A stretch of DNA of 64,000 nt, from the NCBI GenBank assembly GCA_022813625.1, contig JAKLMB010000030.1:124001-188000 (forward strand). Reading direction: 5' to 3'. Of the stretch, positions 49,816 through 61,828 are shown one piece after another. The notes beneath the pieces are model-generated. The model made no database searches. It had not been told where the DNA came from and was given only the letters and a program-made list of their open reading frames with translations. Each line of letters opens with the position of its first letter. The first letter of the stretch is position 1. This DNA comes from Aaosphaeria pasadenensis. Lineage: Eukaryota; Ascomycota; Dothideomycetes; Pleosporales. Made by a program: the position numbers and the translations under genes.

Positions 49816-51235
49816 CTACGCCCTGGACTCTCTCCTGAGGAACTTGAATCGTTTCTTCTTCTTGAGCTTCGCTTCTTCTGGGGGCGGTGGCGCGTGGGCG
49901 ATGAGTGCGGCCTGGGCATTGAGACGCTCTGCTTCTTCGTAGTTCCAGGGAATCGTCCAGTTTCTCTCAGGGATCTCTCCGAGCTTCGTGCTGTCCGAGG
50001 CGAAGGTGTAGGTCGATGGGGTTACCTTGTCGATTCTGCGTCTCACTGGGGAGGGGATCGCAGATAGTGGTACGCACTTCTCTTTCTCTTTCTCCTTCAA
50101 GGCTGATGTTTTCGTTTTCTTGGGAGATTGGGAAGGAATCTTCGGCACTGGCGGTGGTGGCATTGACGGTGGCATTGGCTGGACCGGTACGTTGATCTCG
50201 GGTTTGGTGAATGGCCAGGTGGTTGGGCGAGGGCCATCAATGGAGGAAGTGCGTCTTCTCCCCTGGTTTGGTGGGTTGGCTTTCGCTTGCGATGACTTCT
50301 GCGGCGGGAATGGGTCCTGAGCGGAATACAGTGGCAGTGGTGACCCTAGGGGTGAAGCTTCGGGGGAGCTCGTTGCAGTTATCGCCTGAGACTTTGTTGA
50401 GCTTGAGCTACTTGAAGTACCTTTCTTGGAAGAAGGCTTCGGGCGGAGGACTACGAGTTGCGGTTGGCCTGAGCCTTTCACTTGCCACTTCATGACTGTT
50501 GGGCCACTGGGTCTCGATCTTGACGTCGACGACCTTCGTTTCACATTGCTTTTGGGTTTCGCGACCACTTCGTCGCCCCTCACGGCCCCGGAGCAATTGA
50601 AGTGCTTTCCACTTCCACATTTGGGGCATACACCAATTCGTTGAACATGTAGATTTATATGTGATTGGCTCATCCTTTGGCACAGCAAGTTCAACGAGCT
50701 GACAGCTTCTGCCCGCGAAGCGTCTGATAGGCTCGTCAGGGACTTGTAGTCCAAGTGGAGAGGGCTGGATTTGGGATCATGATGCAAGAAGGTATTTATG
50801 ATGCTCACGAGTCCCGTATTCAACCTGATCAATGTCTCGGCAAGAGAAGCATGGGCAATCGCTGTAGTAAACGTGATGATCAGCATAGTTCCCGAAATTC
50901 CATAGCGCCCCCAAGGAACATCCATGGGATGCGCATATTGTTTTGTTCATGTACTTACCATCACCTTTTGCAAATCGATTACCGACCTGGCTGTAACCTA
51001 AGTTGTATGTTTGTTCAATGTCTTTGGGTCCTCGCCGCAAGCTCTTGGACAATTGTGTCTCCGCGCGCGAGACAACTTCATTCTGGCTATCTTTGGATTG
51101 GCGCTTTTCTTTGCGCTTTCGCCTAGTTTCGCGTAGTTTCTTGAAGACGTTGAGGCTGTCGGTGAATGCTCGGATGAGACCCGAGACACAATTCGAGACC
51201 TCGGCGTCGCTTGACGTCGCCATCTCTTTCGCCAT
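49816..51235 (-). CDS. Unknown basic protein with CPKC..C motif and proline-rich region
   Basis: Two exons, complement(49816..50861, 50959..51235), give 440 residues. The join is KGDAIAHASLAETLIRL. Residues 1-60 form an amphipathic helix rich in Lys/Arg (FKKLRETRRKRKEKRQ), and helices continue to about residue 170. A single half-finger CPKCGSGKHFNC follows, which could bind one zinc with additional ligands but is not a complete known finger. The rest is disordered: Ser/Lys-rich stretches, two poly-Pro patches (PMPPSMPPPPVPKIP and APPPPEE) and a strongly basic C terminus (KLKKKKRFKFLRRESRA) that could be a nuclear signal. WPFTKPE and RNWTIPWNYEEAERLNAQ look like short linear interaction segments. 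I do not recognise the family. Confidence 0.72.
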
Positions 51236-52419
51236 GTTCGCGCGACTGTCTTACATGGATAGATTTGAGAGGAGAAGAGGAATCGATGATGAGGAATTTT
51301 GTAAATAAATAAACAAAAAATAGGGAGAATAAATATTTGCGAATGTGCGTGATTAAACGAAATCCAAATAAAGCGATCGGACGGACACAGGCCAGCAACA
51401 GCACAGCAGCACAAGTCGCGGAGTCAGAGTCGACGGGTAGTAGTTAATAGTCGATGATAATTGAGGAAAGTGAAGAGTCACAGACACGAAGTGGGAAAGG
51501 CTGGACTGTATATCCCAGCCACGGGCCCTTGTAGGCCAGACCCGAAAGTGCTGGCCCTGCGAGGTCGCCCTGCTGGCAATCATCAATGGTTGTCCTGGAA
51601 GAGGGCCTGTGTCTGTGGATTCTCGAGGCGCCTGGGTCCGTCCTCTGTTCCTGCATCTGTGACTGGCTTCATCCCATTGTCCGCGGGCGACCGTTTCAAC
51701 TTTGTGCTGCGAGGGCTTGCTTGGTGATGCTCGTAGCCGCTGCGGTGTAGAGTCTTGGAGACGTTGTAGGATGTGAGTGGTTGAATGTTTGGTCGAGTGG
51801 GCGAGGGTCCTGGCAAAGACGGGATTAGGGCGTGGCTAGCCTGGCCTATGCCCTGCTCTGGCTCCCCGTCTGACTCGATACCGCAACCTCCCCGCACAAC
51901 AACAAACCCTCGTACGGTTTACTTACCATGTGCATGCAGTGAGGCACCCTGATTCCTCCTTCTATCTATCCTATCTATCAGATTCGAAAGATGTCCTGCG
52001 CATATGCATATACCCACTCTCCTCCCTCCGATGCACCATTCACCAGTACGCATTTGCCTGTAGTACAACGTATCTACATCTGCGGTGTGGGGTGAACAGT
52101 CTGCATGTGCATGCACGCTGTCAGTAATTCATTTCGGCCGGGTTGATAAGCATGCTTCATTTGCTGCCTTAGGACGTCAACACGTAGACAACACACACCA
52201 TGGTGACCAAGGGTTCGGCATTTTTTGTGATAATTGCCTCGTCTCTTGTCCAATAACGAGATTGATATTTCCTATGACAGACAAGTGGGATGATCATGTT
52301 AAACCGCTAACGACCATCTTCACGATGGATGCGATCCACCATCGAAGCTATTCTGAGCTTCTTCCCTAATCCTGAAACGCCTCGCTATGCATGCCTGAGA
52401 TGCCACCAATGTTTCGTCC
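51236..52419. other. Intergenic region
   Basis: About 1.2 kb between the start of the unknown protein gene and the 3' end of HRD1. The side next to 51236 should be a promoter. No supported gene; a few CTAT-type simple repeats occur at about 51960-51980. Confidence 0.5.
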
Positions 52420-54907
52420 CTATTGTTCGTTGTCTTCTACGTCTTCCACCGTGACCGCCCGTCGCCGCGTGACGTCCTCGCCTTCGGTACCGCGCTCCGC
52501 AACCGCAGAGCTAGAACCTTCCGCCACGTTGGCCCCCGGTAAATTTCCGAAGCTCCAACTAGATTCTAATGAGCTGGGCTCGGCTTGCTTAGATGTTATT
52601 TCTCCAGGACTCGATTCTGTTGGCGGTGCAGACGATGATGGCTGCTGTTCTTGTTCTACCTGGGCTGGCGCGCTCGATGTAGAAGCAGGTGGTAATTGCT
52701 CCCCACCTACTGCCCCGGTGGCTACGTCATTGGATAAGAACGAAGGGAGTTGGTCATTCGTTGGTTGTGATGACGGAGCCATTGGCCTCAGTGTCCAGCC
52801 CTCAGGCAAGACCAGTCCTTCGGGTAGTCCTGTGTCACCTTGTCGTAGAACAGGTCCGCTGGAAAAGTATGCCTGAGGACTTGTTGTATTGAATCCCATG
52901 TTCTGACTTAGAGGTGCAATGATAGGCAGTTCTTGACCGCTAGCTGCTGTGATACCAGATGCTTGCTGAAGCCGATTGAGCTCGCCAAGCAGTGCGTGAA
53001 TGTATTCCAACTGACTATGCTGAATGTTAAGTTGCCGGAGGGAGCTTATGATGTTGTACTGTAGGCGTAGAATGTCGGCCTGTATATCAGTAGGATGGTG
53101 CGGATAGACCGCGGGTGGCAGTCCCCCCTCGAGCCCGGGTAGCTGAGGTAAGCCTAGTTCATGATCCTGAACGGGGGTTTGATGCTGGTTTTGAGCCTGG
53201 TTCTGACCCTGATCGAGGTTTTGTGCAACCTGTTGCGCAGCATTATGCATGCCATTCGCGTTCAGGTTATTGGCAGCCTCCTGCGCGTTGGGAAAGCGGC
53301 CAAGCGCGAGTCGAATGGGCCCGAAGTTGTACACCCGCATATTTCCACCCGGCTGGTCTCCTTGTTGTTGCGCACCGTTGGGAGCTTGAGGCGGCGGGGC
53401 TCCCGGCTGGCCACGCTGGATCTGATTTTGAAGATCATTTCGAAGATTAGCAAACCCTCTTAATTGTTGCGCATTTGCTTGATTCTGTGGGTTTTGGTTT
53501 CCTGCATTCGCCTGTGTGTTTTGGTTGTTTTGGGCTGCTCCAACAAGAACAGGACGGCGACAGGTAGGACACACTTGTTGCCTTTCCAACCAGCTTCGGA
53601 GGCAGCTGAAATGCAATATATGTCCACATGGCAGCTTTTTGGGCCGTTGTCGTTCGTCCACACGTCTTCCAGCTTGTTGTCCGGCTGCTGCTCCGTCGGG
53701 GTTCCACGGTCGCATCTCTTCTCGGCAGACAATACATGTGTTCTCCCGCTCCAGTTCCTCCACTGTCGCATCGGGGTAGCGTGCATTCATATCTCGTGTT
53801 GCGTTTCTGTACTGGATAAAATCGTTCACTCGTTTGATGAAGGAACGCAAGGTCATGAACAAGTCGCGCATAATGTGAAGAGGAATGCCGTAGAACGCCA
53901 TCAGAATCATAAAGAAGCCAATATAGACAACTGATTTGATGAAGTCTGCCAGTCCATTAGAAAATCTGCGATCATCAAATAATTAGAACACGCACCTGTG
54001 GCAAGATCGAGGTAGAACACCCATCGCCCCTTCTCTTCCCAGCCGGGAACGTCCCCCTCGTCTTCGTCTTCATCCTCTTCAGTTTGTTCCGTTGGTTCGC
54101 CAGCATTTTCGGATGCAGCTGCCTGCTCTCGTGCGCGTTCTCTTGACAGTCGTCGAGCTTCCACTCGGGCCTTTTCTTGTCGATGGACAACAACAATTTC
54201 TACAAGCGATAGAGCATATCGTAGGAGACTTGAAATCGAAGCTATTGCGAGTAGCACGTATTCAAATCCAAACATGACCATCACGCCGGGGCGCGCATTC
54301 TGAAGGATGTGATCGATGCAATATTGCATCATAACTACGTCGAATGCCACGGAGAAGAGCAGCGAGCTCATGAGCCGTATGTGGAAAAGGCGCGGGTTTG
54401 CGGGCGGTTGTTGCTCAAGGTATTCCACTCGGCCTTCGCCGATCCACTGCCAGACCTTTCCTCCCAAGAGACATAGGAACATAGCAAAGAACCATATACC
54501 AATGTCATCCCGAAATATGGTCATCGCCAATAACGTCTCGCTGACAGCGAACCATGCCTTATCATAAAGCTGTTCGGTTTCGATCGCGCGGAGTGGCCCA
54601 TAGAACAGCCGTTGGAGTCCATAGCCAATACTTCCGGTAATTATGAGCGCAAGATTGATCAGGAACTTCGTTGGATTAGTTTGTAATCGCCCATCGTCTT
54701 ATGTGAATGCTGACCATAAGAGAGCCGGTGCTCTGCGAGATGTAGACGGCAGCGGAGTAAAAGTTGGGTCGCTCATAGTATGCACGCAAGAGGACGATGT
54801 TCGCGAGAACGGTCGAACCCTGACAGCCATTGTTAGTATCTCGCATGACAGTATCGAACCATGGATGAGGGTAGCTTTACCGCGACATATAGTTGTAACC
54901 TCGTCAT
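52420..54907 (-). CDS. HRD1: ER-associated degradation E3 ubiquitin ligase HRD1 (synoviolin)
   Basis: Exons complement(52420..53945, 53996..54665, 54715..54819, 54881..54907) encode 775 residues. HRD1 is the membrane-embedded RING ligase and retrotranslocation channel of ERAD. The N-terminal multi-span region shows RPNFYSAAVYISQSTGSLM, then GYGLQRLFYGPLRAIETEQLYDKAWFAVSETLLAMTIFRDD (given in part), all family hallmarks. A charged cytosolic loop (RQEKARVEARRLSRERAREQ) precedes the last membrane segment DFIKSVVYIGFFMILMAFYG. The RING-H2 domain lies at about 338-395 (CIVCREEM .. LPCGHILHFSCL .. CPTCRRP), with an inserted Gly/Ala/Gln stretch between its first and second Cys pairs. The C-terminal half is Asn/Gln/Pro-rich and disordered. 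Exon 1 is only nine codons and intron 2 has a weak GTCAGC donor with an AAG acceptor; the homology across the join supports it. Confidence 0.94.
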
Positions 54908-55326
54908 AGCGGCGACTTATGGTGTAGCATTGGGGTATCAGAGAGGATAGTCAATATCCATCTGAGAAATTCGCTGCCTTAAACGTAACTGTACAATGAA
55001 TGGCGGCGTTTGATGCGGCGAAGTAGCTCACGGTCTTGACACGGTAGCTCTGAGAGCTGCCACGTGATGATGACGGAGCATCCGCCGTTGCCAAGCCCTC
55101 TTAATCCCCCACATTATCAACATCAACAACTCTTGCACTTCGCCATGTCCTTCATCATCAATATCGGTGTATTCACCATTTCACATTGCACCTTTTTACG
55201 GGTTCAGAAGCAATACCGGTAGCACTACCTTAAGACTTTCATTTCAAGTAATTGAGAAATCTTCAACCCTGATTATTACAGGACTATCAATTGTTGGTAT
55301 TGTTCTATAGCTAGAGGGCACCCCTT
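54908..55326. other. Intergenic region, HRD1 promoter
   Basis: About 420 nt upstream of HRD1 and downstream of the hydantoinase-like gene. It contains a CACGTGATG box near 55060. No gene is seen. Confidence 0.5.
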
Positions 55327-58300
55327 TCATCGACCGAACTCTTCAATCACACTCCGTGATTCTGTGAAGCTGTTATCAACCCCAATGAATGGCGTCTTCA
55401 ACCCAAACCCTTCGGGACCTCCAACCTTCAATCCTCTTTCAGTCTTCCACAATGGATGTGCTGGTAGAGCAATAACGTTGACCCTAAGACCATATCGCAA
55501 GTCCTGGGAACCGATACCCTCGCCATCTTGCCCTAGGATCGAGATCAAGTCTGGTACTGTGCACACGATCTTTTGTGATTCTTCCGAACCCGTTTCATCG
55601 CTCAAGGCAGCGTAAAGATACTCGTTCTGGAAAGGTATCGTCATAAAAGAGTTGCCTGCTTGTTGATTAGGGACAGATTGACTGTCCTCATCATTGTCAG
55701 GTCCGATGATCACGGTACCCATGGTGTATCCATTACCGATGTATCGGCGTACGTCTACAATCTTGCCCGTGAACAACAATTTGCCTGCGCAAACATGAAA
55801 CTATAATACAATCAGCGCATGTAGAAGCAGGTCAACAACACAACTTACAATCGCGTCAATGTAGCTTCTCTTTGCTCGTCGGGCCAGGTGGGTCGCACGG
55901 CCCAGGTACCAGGCCAGCGACAATGTGTTGGGGATGCCATAGGATTTGATGACAGACCCTGGCAGAGGGTTTGCGCAGACTGCACATGCTAGTCCAAGCT
56001 CGATTGCATTCGAGCGAAGCATTTTCTCAAGCCTTATGGGAGAATCGGTGTTCTATAACCTATATTAGATCATGTATTCGGAAAGGTGATGTCTCTTCTG
56101 CCTTACCACCGTGACTGATATGTTTCCCCGTGCGTCAGAAAGTACGCACGGCACCAGGGGATATCCATATACACTGAAGATTGCTATATTCGATCAATAC
56201 ACTGTTCAAAGACAAGATTGGTTGTTATGTATGGCTCACCATGATACATAGTTGGATACGCTCTTCCCATTGCATCACCATCAATGACAGGCGCATCGAA
56301 ATGCACACCAGTAGGGAAAGCGCTCATACCGTTGCCGCCGCCACTATAAATGTCAGTTTCGTTTCAGATTTTGTAGATGGACGAAGACAAACATTTCATC
56401 AATAAAGATTCCACCTATAGAATCATCACCGGTGATCTTTTTCATGGCTTCTATACCCAGGGAAATCTCGTTCCCACCAGCGATGCGCTCATTGATAACG
56501 CTTGGGCTTCCGTACCAGGATCCAAAGAAAACCTTGTCTGTGTCATTGAGCGCCTGAGGTGAGATAATCCGCATCCTCCCCTTCTCGCTAGTTCGTAAGG
56601 CATGCAGACTCTTGAGGTACTCATGATGTGTTGGACCGCCGCCACCAGTACCTAAGATTCCGCAGCCGGTTGAAATGAGCTCCAGATCCACCTCAGAAAC
56701 GTACCAAACTCCTCCCCGAACGTCGGGTCTGTAAGTTTGGAGGTCTGTATTGAGTGATGGTTTTGTTGTTGGTTCCAGTGCATTGGGTACCGAAACTTTC
56801 TGACCTTCCTGCTCCTCTTCCTCGCCTTTTTCGCCATGCAACTGTGGTGATGCAGGTGGCGTGAGCTCGTCAGGGATTTTGAGCGGCCCACATGCGCGAA
56901 TCTGGATTCGTATTGCTTCGTTGTCTGTGTATGCAAGTGGCATTTTGTTGACTTCGACAATGCGAACATGCTCTCTCGCTGCACCTTTTTGAACGGCTAA
57001 GTCGATAGCCTTCGTACGTGCAGCATCAACAACCTCAGTCTCTGGCCTTCCTGCTAAAATCTCGACTGTGTCAATTTCGCCAGATATTTTCGCTATTGCG
57101 GCACCAACGGCATTAGCAGCACCTTGGTGAATCGGTTGTATGCATTTATCCACGCCTTGTAGGTCTCCGGTCACAAGAAGTGAACCACCACCGACAAGAA
57201 GAATGTGCACCGGCGCGGAGGACACCTTCATCTGATCGATGACTCCCTCAAGTAATCTGTTGATCTCCTTTCGTGCATTTTCAACAACGTCTGTGGGTAG
57301 GTCTTGGACAAGCTCAGGGTTTCCCAGTTGAGATTTACCAAGAGCGACAATAATGTCACTCGAGGTCAACGTAGTACCACCAAAAACTCGCGCTTCTTTC
57401 TGAATAAAATGTCCTACTGAACCAGGGCCTACTGTAACCGTTGAGGGTCCGTTGGAAGAATCAATCGCGACCTTACTTCCACCACCTAGACCAATGGACA
57501 CAACCTCAGGCATAGAGAAGGCAGTTCGAACTCCTCCGACTTCAACGAACCCCGGAGCCTGCCGTGGAAATCCTGAAGGCAAGAGAGCACAGACATCCGT
57601 GGTAGTGCCTCCGATATCAACGACCAAAATCTGAGGCTCGACAGAATCGGGCTTTTCAGCCTGGTTATCTGCATTGGCGGGCTGAACTTTGTCGAGACCG
57701 GCAAGGAAGGCAGCGCCCGTCATACTGTTCGTCGGGCCGCTAGCAAAAGTCTTAATGGGGTATTCAGCAGCTGCATCCGCCTCAATGAGCGTCCCATCGT
57801 TTTGAGAGAGATAGAGCGGACATGACAATTTAAGACGTCTCATCGCGCCCTTGAATCCCCTAGTCACTCTGGACGCAGTTCTAAGAATCGCGGCGTTGAG
57901 AATGGTGGCGTTCTCTCTTTCGAGCAGGCCAGTTGGGCCGATGTCATGAGAGCAGACGACTCTCAGTTCGGGCGCTTCTTGAAGCATGATTGCTTTACAC
58001 GTCTCTTCATGGGTTCCCTGATGATCAAGTGGGGAGAAAACCCCGACCAGCGCGACGGACCGTAAGCCAGAGTCGACAATGCTCCGTGCTGTGGTTCTAA
58101 TCTGCTCATGATCTAGCTGCTGGATTTCTCGTCCATCAATCTCGAGCCCTCCGTCCAGGTAATATGCGCCACCATCGAGAATGCCACGCAGTCCCACTGG
58201 AAAATCCGAAAATGGGGGAATTTGTCTGGTAAAGGGTCCACAGAGTCGTACCACGGCGACACGGTCTAATCTCCTGGCATCGGCTTCGATAAGGGCGTTG

Positions 58301-58530
58301 ATGAAATGTGTGGTTCCGATCGTCACGCTGAGGACGCGGCTTTGGTCGACTTTTGACTCTCGGAGAACGGCCTGGATTGCGGATTCGATTCCACTGGTGA
58401 TGTCCTCGGTTGTGGAGGCTTTATGGGATGCCAATACGCCCCGATGAGGAGTGTCCGATGCTTTGATATCTAGAATTGCAGCGTCGGTGTTGGTTCCTCC
58501 AACGTCTACTCCAATGCGATAGAGAGACAT
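55327..58530 (-). CDS. Hydantoinase A/oxoprolinase-like protein fused to DUF917 domain
   Basis: Exons complement(55327..55800, 55849..56052, 56107..56183, 56240..56343, 56393..58530) encode about 998 residues. Residues 1 to about 560 are a hydantoinase/oxoprolinase-type ASKHA-fold domain: RIGVDVGGTNTDAAILD at the N terminus, SVTIGTTHFINALIE, GPTGLLERENATILNAAI, SGPTNSMTGAAFL, VVDIGGTTTDVCAL and SIGLGGGSKVAID. It probably performs ATP-dependent ring opening of a hydantoin, oxoproline or similar lactam, without the HyuB-type partner. After a Pro/Glu-rich linker, about 625-998 is a DUF917 domain (LISTGCGILGTGGGGPTHHEYL, EIGGGNGMSAFP, PVIDGDAMGRAYP). Recent usage, from memory, links DUF917 to S-methyl-thiohydantoin desulfurases. 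Intron 1 splits the DUF917 part; its five exons join at conserved motifs. The divergent NCS1 permease suggests uptake of the substrate. Confidence 0.88.
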
Positions 58531-59386
58531 TGTTATATTCGTATGTTTCCTTTGTCGAGTGTAGTCCAATGGGGAAGATGTGGAGGCTGCCTCAATACAA
58601 TAGAAATTTGTTGCTGTGAGCTATCTGCGATGTTGCTGCTCTCGATAAAAAGGCAGTACCTGGTCGCTAAGGACTTAGACGCCTGTTACACGGCTGCTTC
58701 TGTGTGGGAATGGGCAGATATTCCCAGTCTTCACACTATAGCGATAATGCAGCTCTCAAAGCAATAGAATGGTTGCTCAGTTGGGAGGTAATGGACGTTT
58801 ATGTATTTCAAGGAAGGATTCCATCTCTAACTTTGCCTTCCATCGCGACGGTCAGAATTGTTGTTACACAGGACCCAACCCATTGAGAGGGTTCACCTTC
58901 GTAACTAGGTAATCATACGTGCCGATCAATTTATGGGGGTTTATCGGTCAAGTTCACTTCACCGATGCGCTAAGAGAAGTTCGCCGACGCTTGGGATCAG
59001 AGAAGCGACGAACCACTCGGTAAAGTTGTCGTCTTTGGATTATCCTTCACTTTGCCGACGGTTTTGTTGTTCGCCTATCAGCACTCGCCCCTTTCGAGAC
59101 GGTCATCGCATCCATGAGGGTCTGGGGCCCCATCCCGACAGATTGGCAACCTCCGCAGTCGGATATGTGACAGAAACATCAACAAATTGTCGACTGAACC
59201 ATCCATTTGTCTTATCTCGGGCCAAGCACGGTGCCCGGGAGAGATAGGTATCTAATGTTCGAGTGTTAAAAGGCATCGCAGCGCGAACTCAAGTTCGACT
59301 TCGCTTTCAACTTCGCCGTCGGTCCGCTCCTTTGGGAAAATTTCACTGCCTTCTTCCATCCTTACGATTGACAACAGGTGTTCACC
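58531..59386. promoter_or_regulatory. Divergent promoter of the hydantoinase-like and permease genes
   Basis: An 856-nt spacer between the two start codons. No reading frame is recognised. It probably holds a shared, inducible control region; no known nitrogen-regulator site was identified with confidence. Confidence 0.55.
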
Positions 59387-61459
59387 ATGAAGTTCGCGGA
59401 TCTGCTCAAGCGAATTGAGCTTCCTGCAGGATCGCAATGGATTGTATGTCTGTCTTGATGTCCATGTACACAAGAAGCTAACTGTGTAACAGAACGACGA
59501 CCTTCGTCCCATAGAGTCCGCCCGCCGGACTTGGACATTTTTGACCTTTCACAATTTATGTAGGTGAATGACAGCCTCTTCAGCCCCTGAAACTAATTCC
59601 ATGTCAGGGTTGCTCATAAACTGCAACATTGCCACCTTCTTGACGGGAAGTGCACTTATCCCTCTGGGACTTACCTGGTGGCAAGCCATCATTGGTAAGA
59701 GCGGACAATTCTCCTTCGGCTCAATACCTCTATTGACATCGTTTCAGCAATCGTGCTTGGAAATATTTTGGCGACAGTCGCACTTCTGTTGAGCTCTCTG
59801 GCTGGTGCACACTACCACAGTAAGAATACCGCTCTCTCCATTCTCGATTCTTCACCAGTACTAATCGTACCGAAAAGTCGGCTTTGCGGTCTTCAACAGG
59901 AGCGTATGGGGCATGTGGGGTTCTCAATTTGCAATATGGAACAGAGTTTTCTTGGGATTTGGTACGTCTCTTGATAACTACCTTCAGCCGGATCCCGCTA
60001 ACGTCGACCTTCAGTTTGGTCAGTCGAATACAGGCCGGCTTCGTACACTCTAGGATTCCACTGACTTATACTCCAGGTATGGCTTTCAGGCATGGATAGG
60101 AGGTGAATGCGTCTACCTCATACTTCTTTCTTTCGATCCCAAATATGAATCGCGCATACCAAACACCATCCCCGCAGAGACTGGCATGACGTCCGCCCAA
60201 TTCGTCGCATACGTCATCTTCTCCCTTATTAGCCTTCCTGCTCTTTGGATACGTCCCCACCGTCTCGAGAAGTTCTTCATCTTTGCCAGTGTCGTAACGC
60301 TGGTCTTCTTCCTCGTTCTTCTCATCTGGGCACTGGCTACTATGGGACCCGAAGGCTTTGGCGATACACTTCAATCGAGCACAGGCTATACTGGGACAGG
60401 ACCACAGAGCACCACTTGGCTTATGATATATGGAATAATGTCCACAATTGGTTCTATTGCCGCAGGCATCATGAACCAGAACGATTATGCACGTTTGGCA
60501 AGACGTCCCAGCCACGCGATCTGGGGTCAAGCCTTCGCTTTCCCTGGTTACGGCATCTTTGCTTCGGTCCTTGGAATTCTCGTCACGGCTGCAACCCAGA
60601 ACCGTCTTGGCGAAGCGGTCTGGAACCCTCCTACTCTTTTCGTGCGGCTCCTGGAGCGAGACGAAAGTGCAGGGACCCGCGCCGCGCTTTTCTTCGCCGG
60701 ACTCGCGCTCTGCATTTCTCAGATCGGAAGTAGTCTTCCCGGAAACGCTCTTGCTGGAGGTATCGATCTTGCGGCCATCTTCCCGCGTTACATAAACATT
60801 AGGAGAGGCGCATACATTATCGCCCTCATTAGCCCTGTCGTCAACCCGTGGCGCCTTGTCAATACCGCTACCACGTTTCTCACTGTGCTATCAAGCTACA
60901 GTGTGTTCCTTGCGCCAATGACGGGCATCATGGCTGCCAGCTATCTCGTGGTCAACAAGCAGAAGCTGAACATTGATGATTTGTACGTCGGCAGCGAGAG
61001 TAGCATTTACTGGTACAGTCGAGGAATCAACTGGCGTGCGCCGGTAGCAGTAAGTTCCCTTACGAATTCAATCGCCATCGCAATCTTGACGGAGATCCTT
61101 TGCTAACGTCATTCTTTGTATAGTGGATCATTGGTGCCGCACCTTGCATACCTGGCTTCGTAGCCGCCGTCAATTTATCTGTGGTCGTATCTGATGGTGC
61201 CACCGAGCTGTACTATCTGAACTATCTGTTCGGCTTTCTTGCGAGTGCTGTTGCGTTCAGCATCCTGCATTTCGTTTTCCCTGCGAAACGAATAGACGAA
61301 TTCGTTCGCAGCGATATGAGTTCCAAGGGTCTTCGTAAATTTTACGAGGATCGTTGGGAGGTGATTACGGTTGTTGGCGAGAGTACAGGATCTGTGGATA
61401 ATGCCTCTGAATCTATGGAAAGGTCTAAGGACATGGAGTCTGCTACAAAGGCACTCTAG
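59387..61459 (+). CDS. NCS1 family permease (uracil/uridine/allantoin/hydantoin type)
   Basis: Eight exons: 59387..59443, 59493..59559, 59608..59694, 59748..59819, 59878..59961, a 4-nt microexon 60015..60018, 60077..61049 and 61124..61459. They give 559 residues, normal for the family. It is a plasma-membrane proton- or sodium-coupled importer with about 12 membrane helices. Family signs: TWTFLTFHNLWLLINCNIATFL at the first helix, LTWWQAIIAIVLGNILA, FAVFNRSVWGMWGSQFAIWNR, FVWYGFQAWIGGECVYL, MSTIGSIAAGIMNQNDYARLAR, and NPWRLVNTATTFLTVLSSYSVFLAPMTGIM. The substrate cannot be read from sequence; uracil, uridine, allantoin and hydantoins are all known for NCS1 members. It lies divergent from the HyuA-DUF917 gene, which favours a hydantoin-like or related ring. 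Without the microexon the frame breaks in the VWYG motif. Confidence 0.92.
60015..60018 (+). other. Inferred 4-nt microexon (TTTG) of the permease gene
   Basis: It is flanked by ..GACCTTCAG and GTCAGT... The upstream intron (59962-60014) has GCTAAC before the acceptor and the downstream intron (60019-60076) has CTGAC. Splicing it in rebuilds GFVWYGFQAW; skipping it puts a stop codon within seven codons of the join. Confidence 0.8.
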
Positions 61460-61828
61460 TGGGATCAGGTGCTGGCGATTTTTCTGATTTGTAATTACTG
61501 TTTGATAATGCAGCGCGATATTTGATTTCAATTACTGCATATACATATGTTCCCTTGCATACCTTGGAAGAAACCATTGCTTGGTGAGATTTAATTAATT
61601 TTACCGTACCGTTGAGTCAAGGATTTTGTGGCATTTTGAATAGTAATTTCCAACATTAGTAGAGTGCCATAATAATATCTATAGCTTTGGCTACTATAGC
61701 TAACAGAAGCAGCTTGTGGTAAATACGATTTAGTCATTTAAGTCAGGGGACTTCTCGGATACATTTCGCGTAGGTCTTTGTCATTTTTTGCTCTAAGTAC
61801 TAAAATAGAAACCGAACTTTGATATATT
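61460..61828. other. Convergent intergenic region
   Basis: A short A+T-rich spacer between permease and aminopeptidase stop codons, expected to hold both 3' UTRs. No gene is seen. Confidence 0.6.

Noticed and set aside
60186..61106. Permease gene starting at 60186
   Set aside because: It would lack the first several membrane helices, which are encoded by upstream exons with good splice sites.
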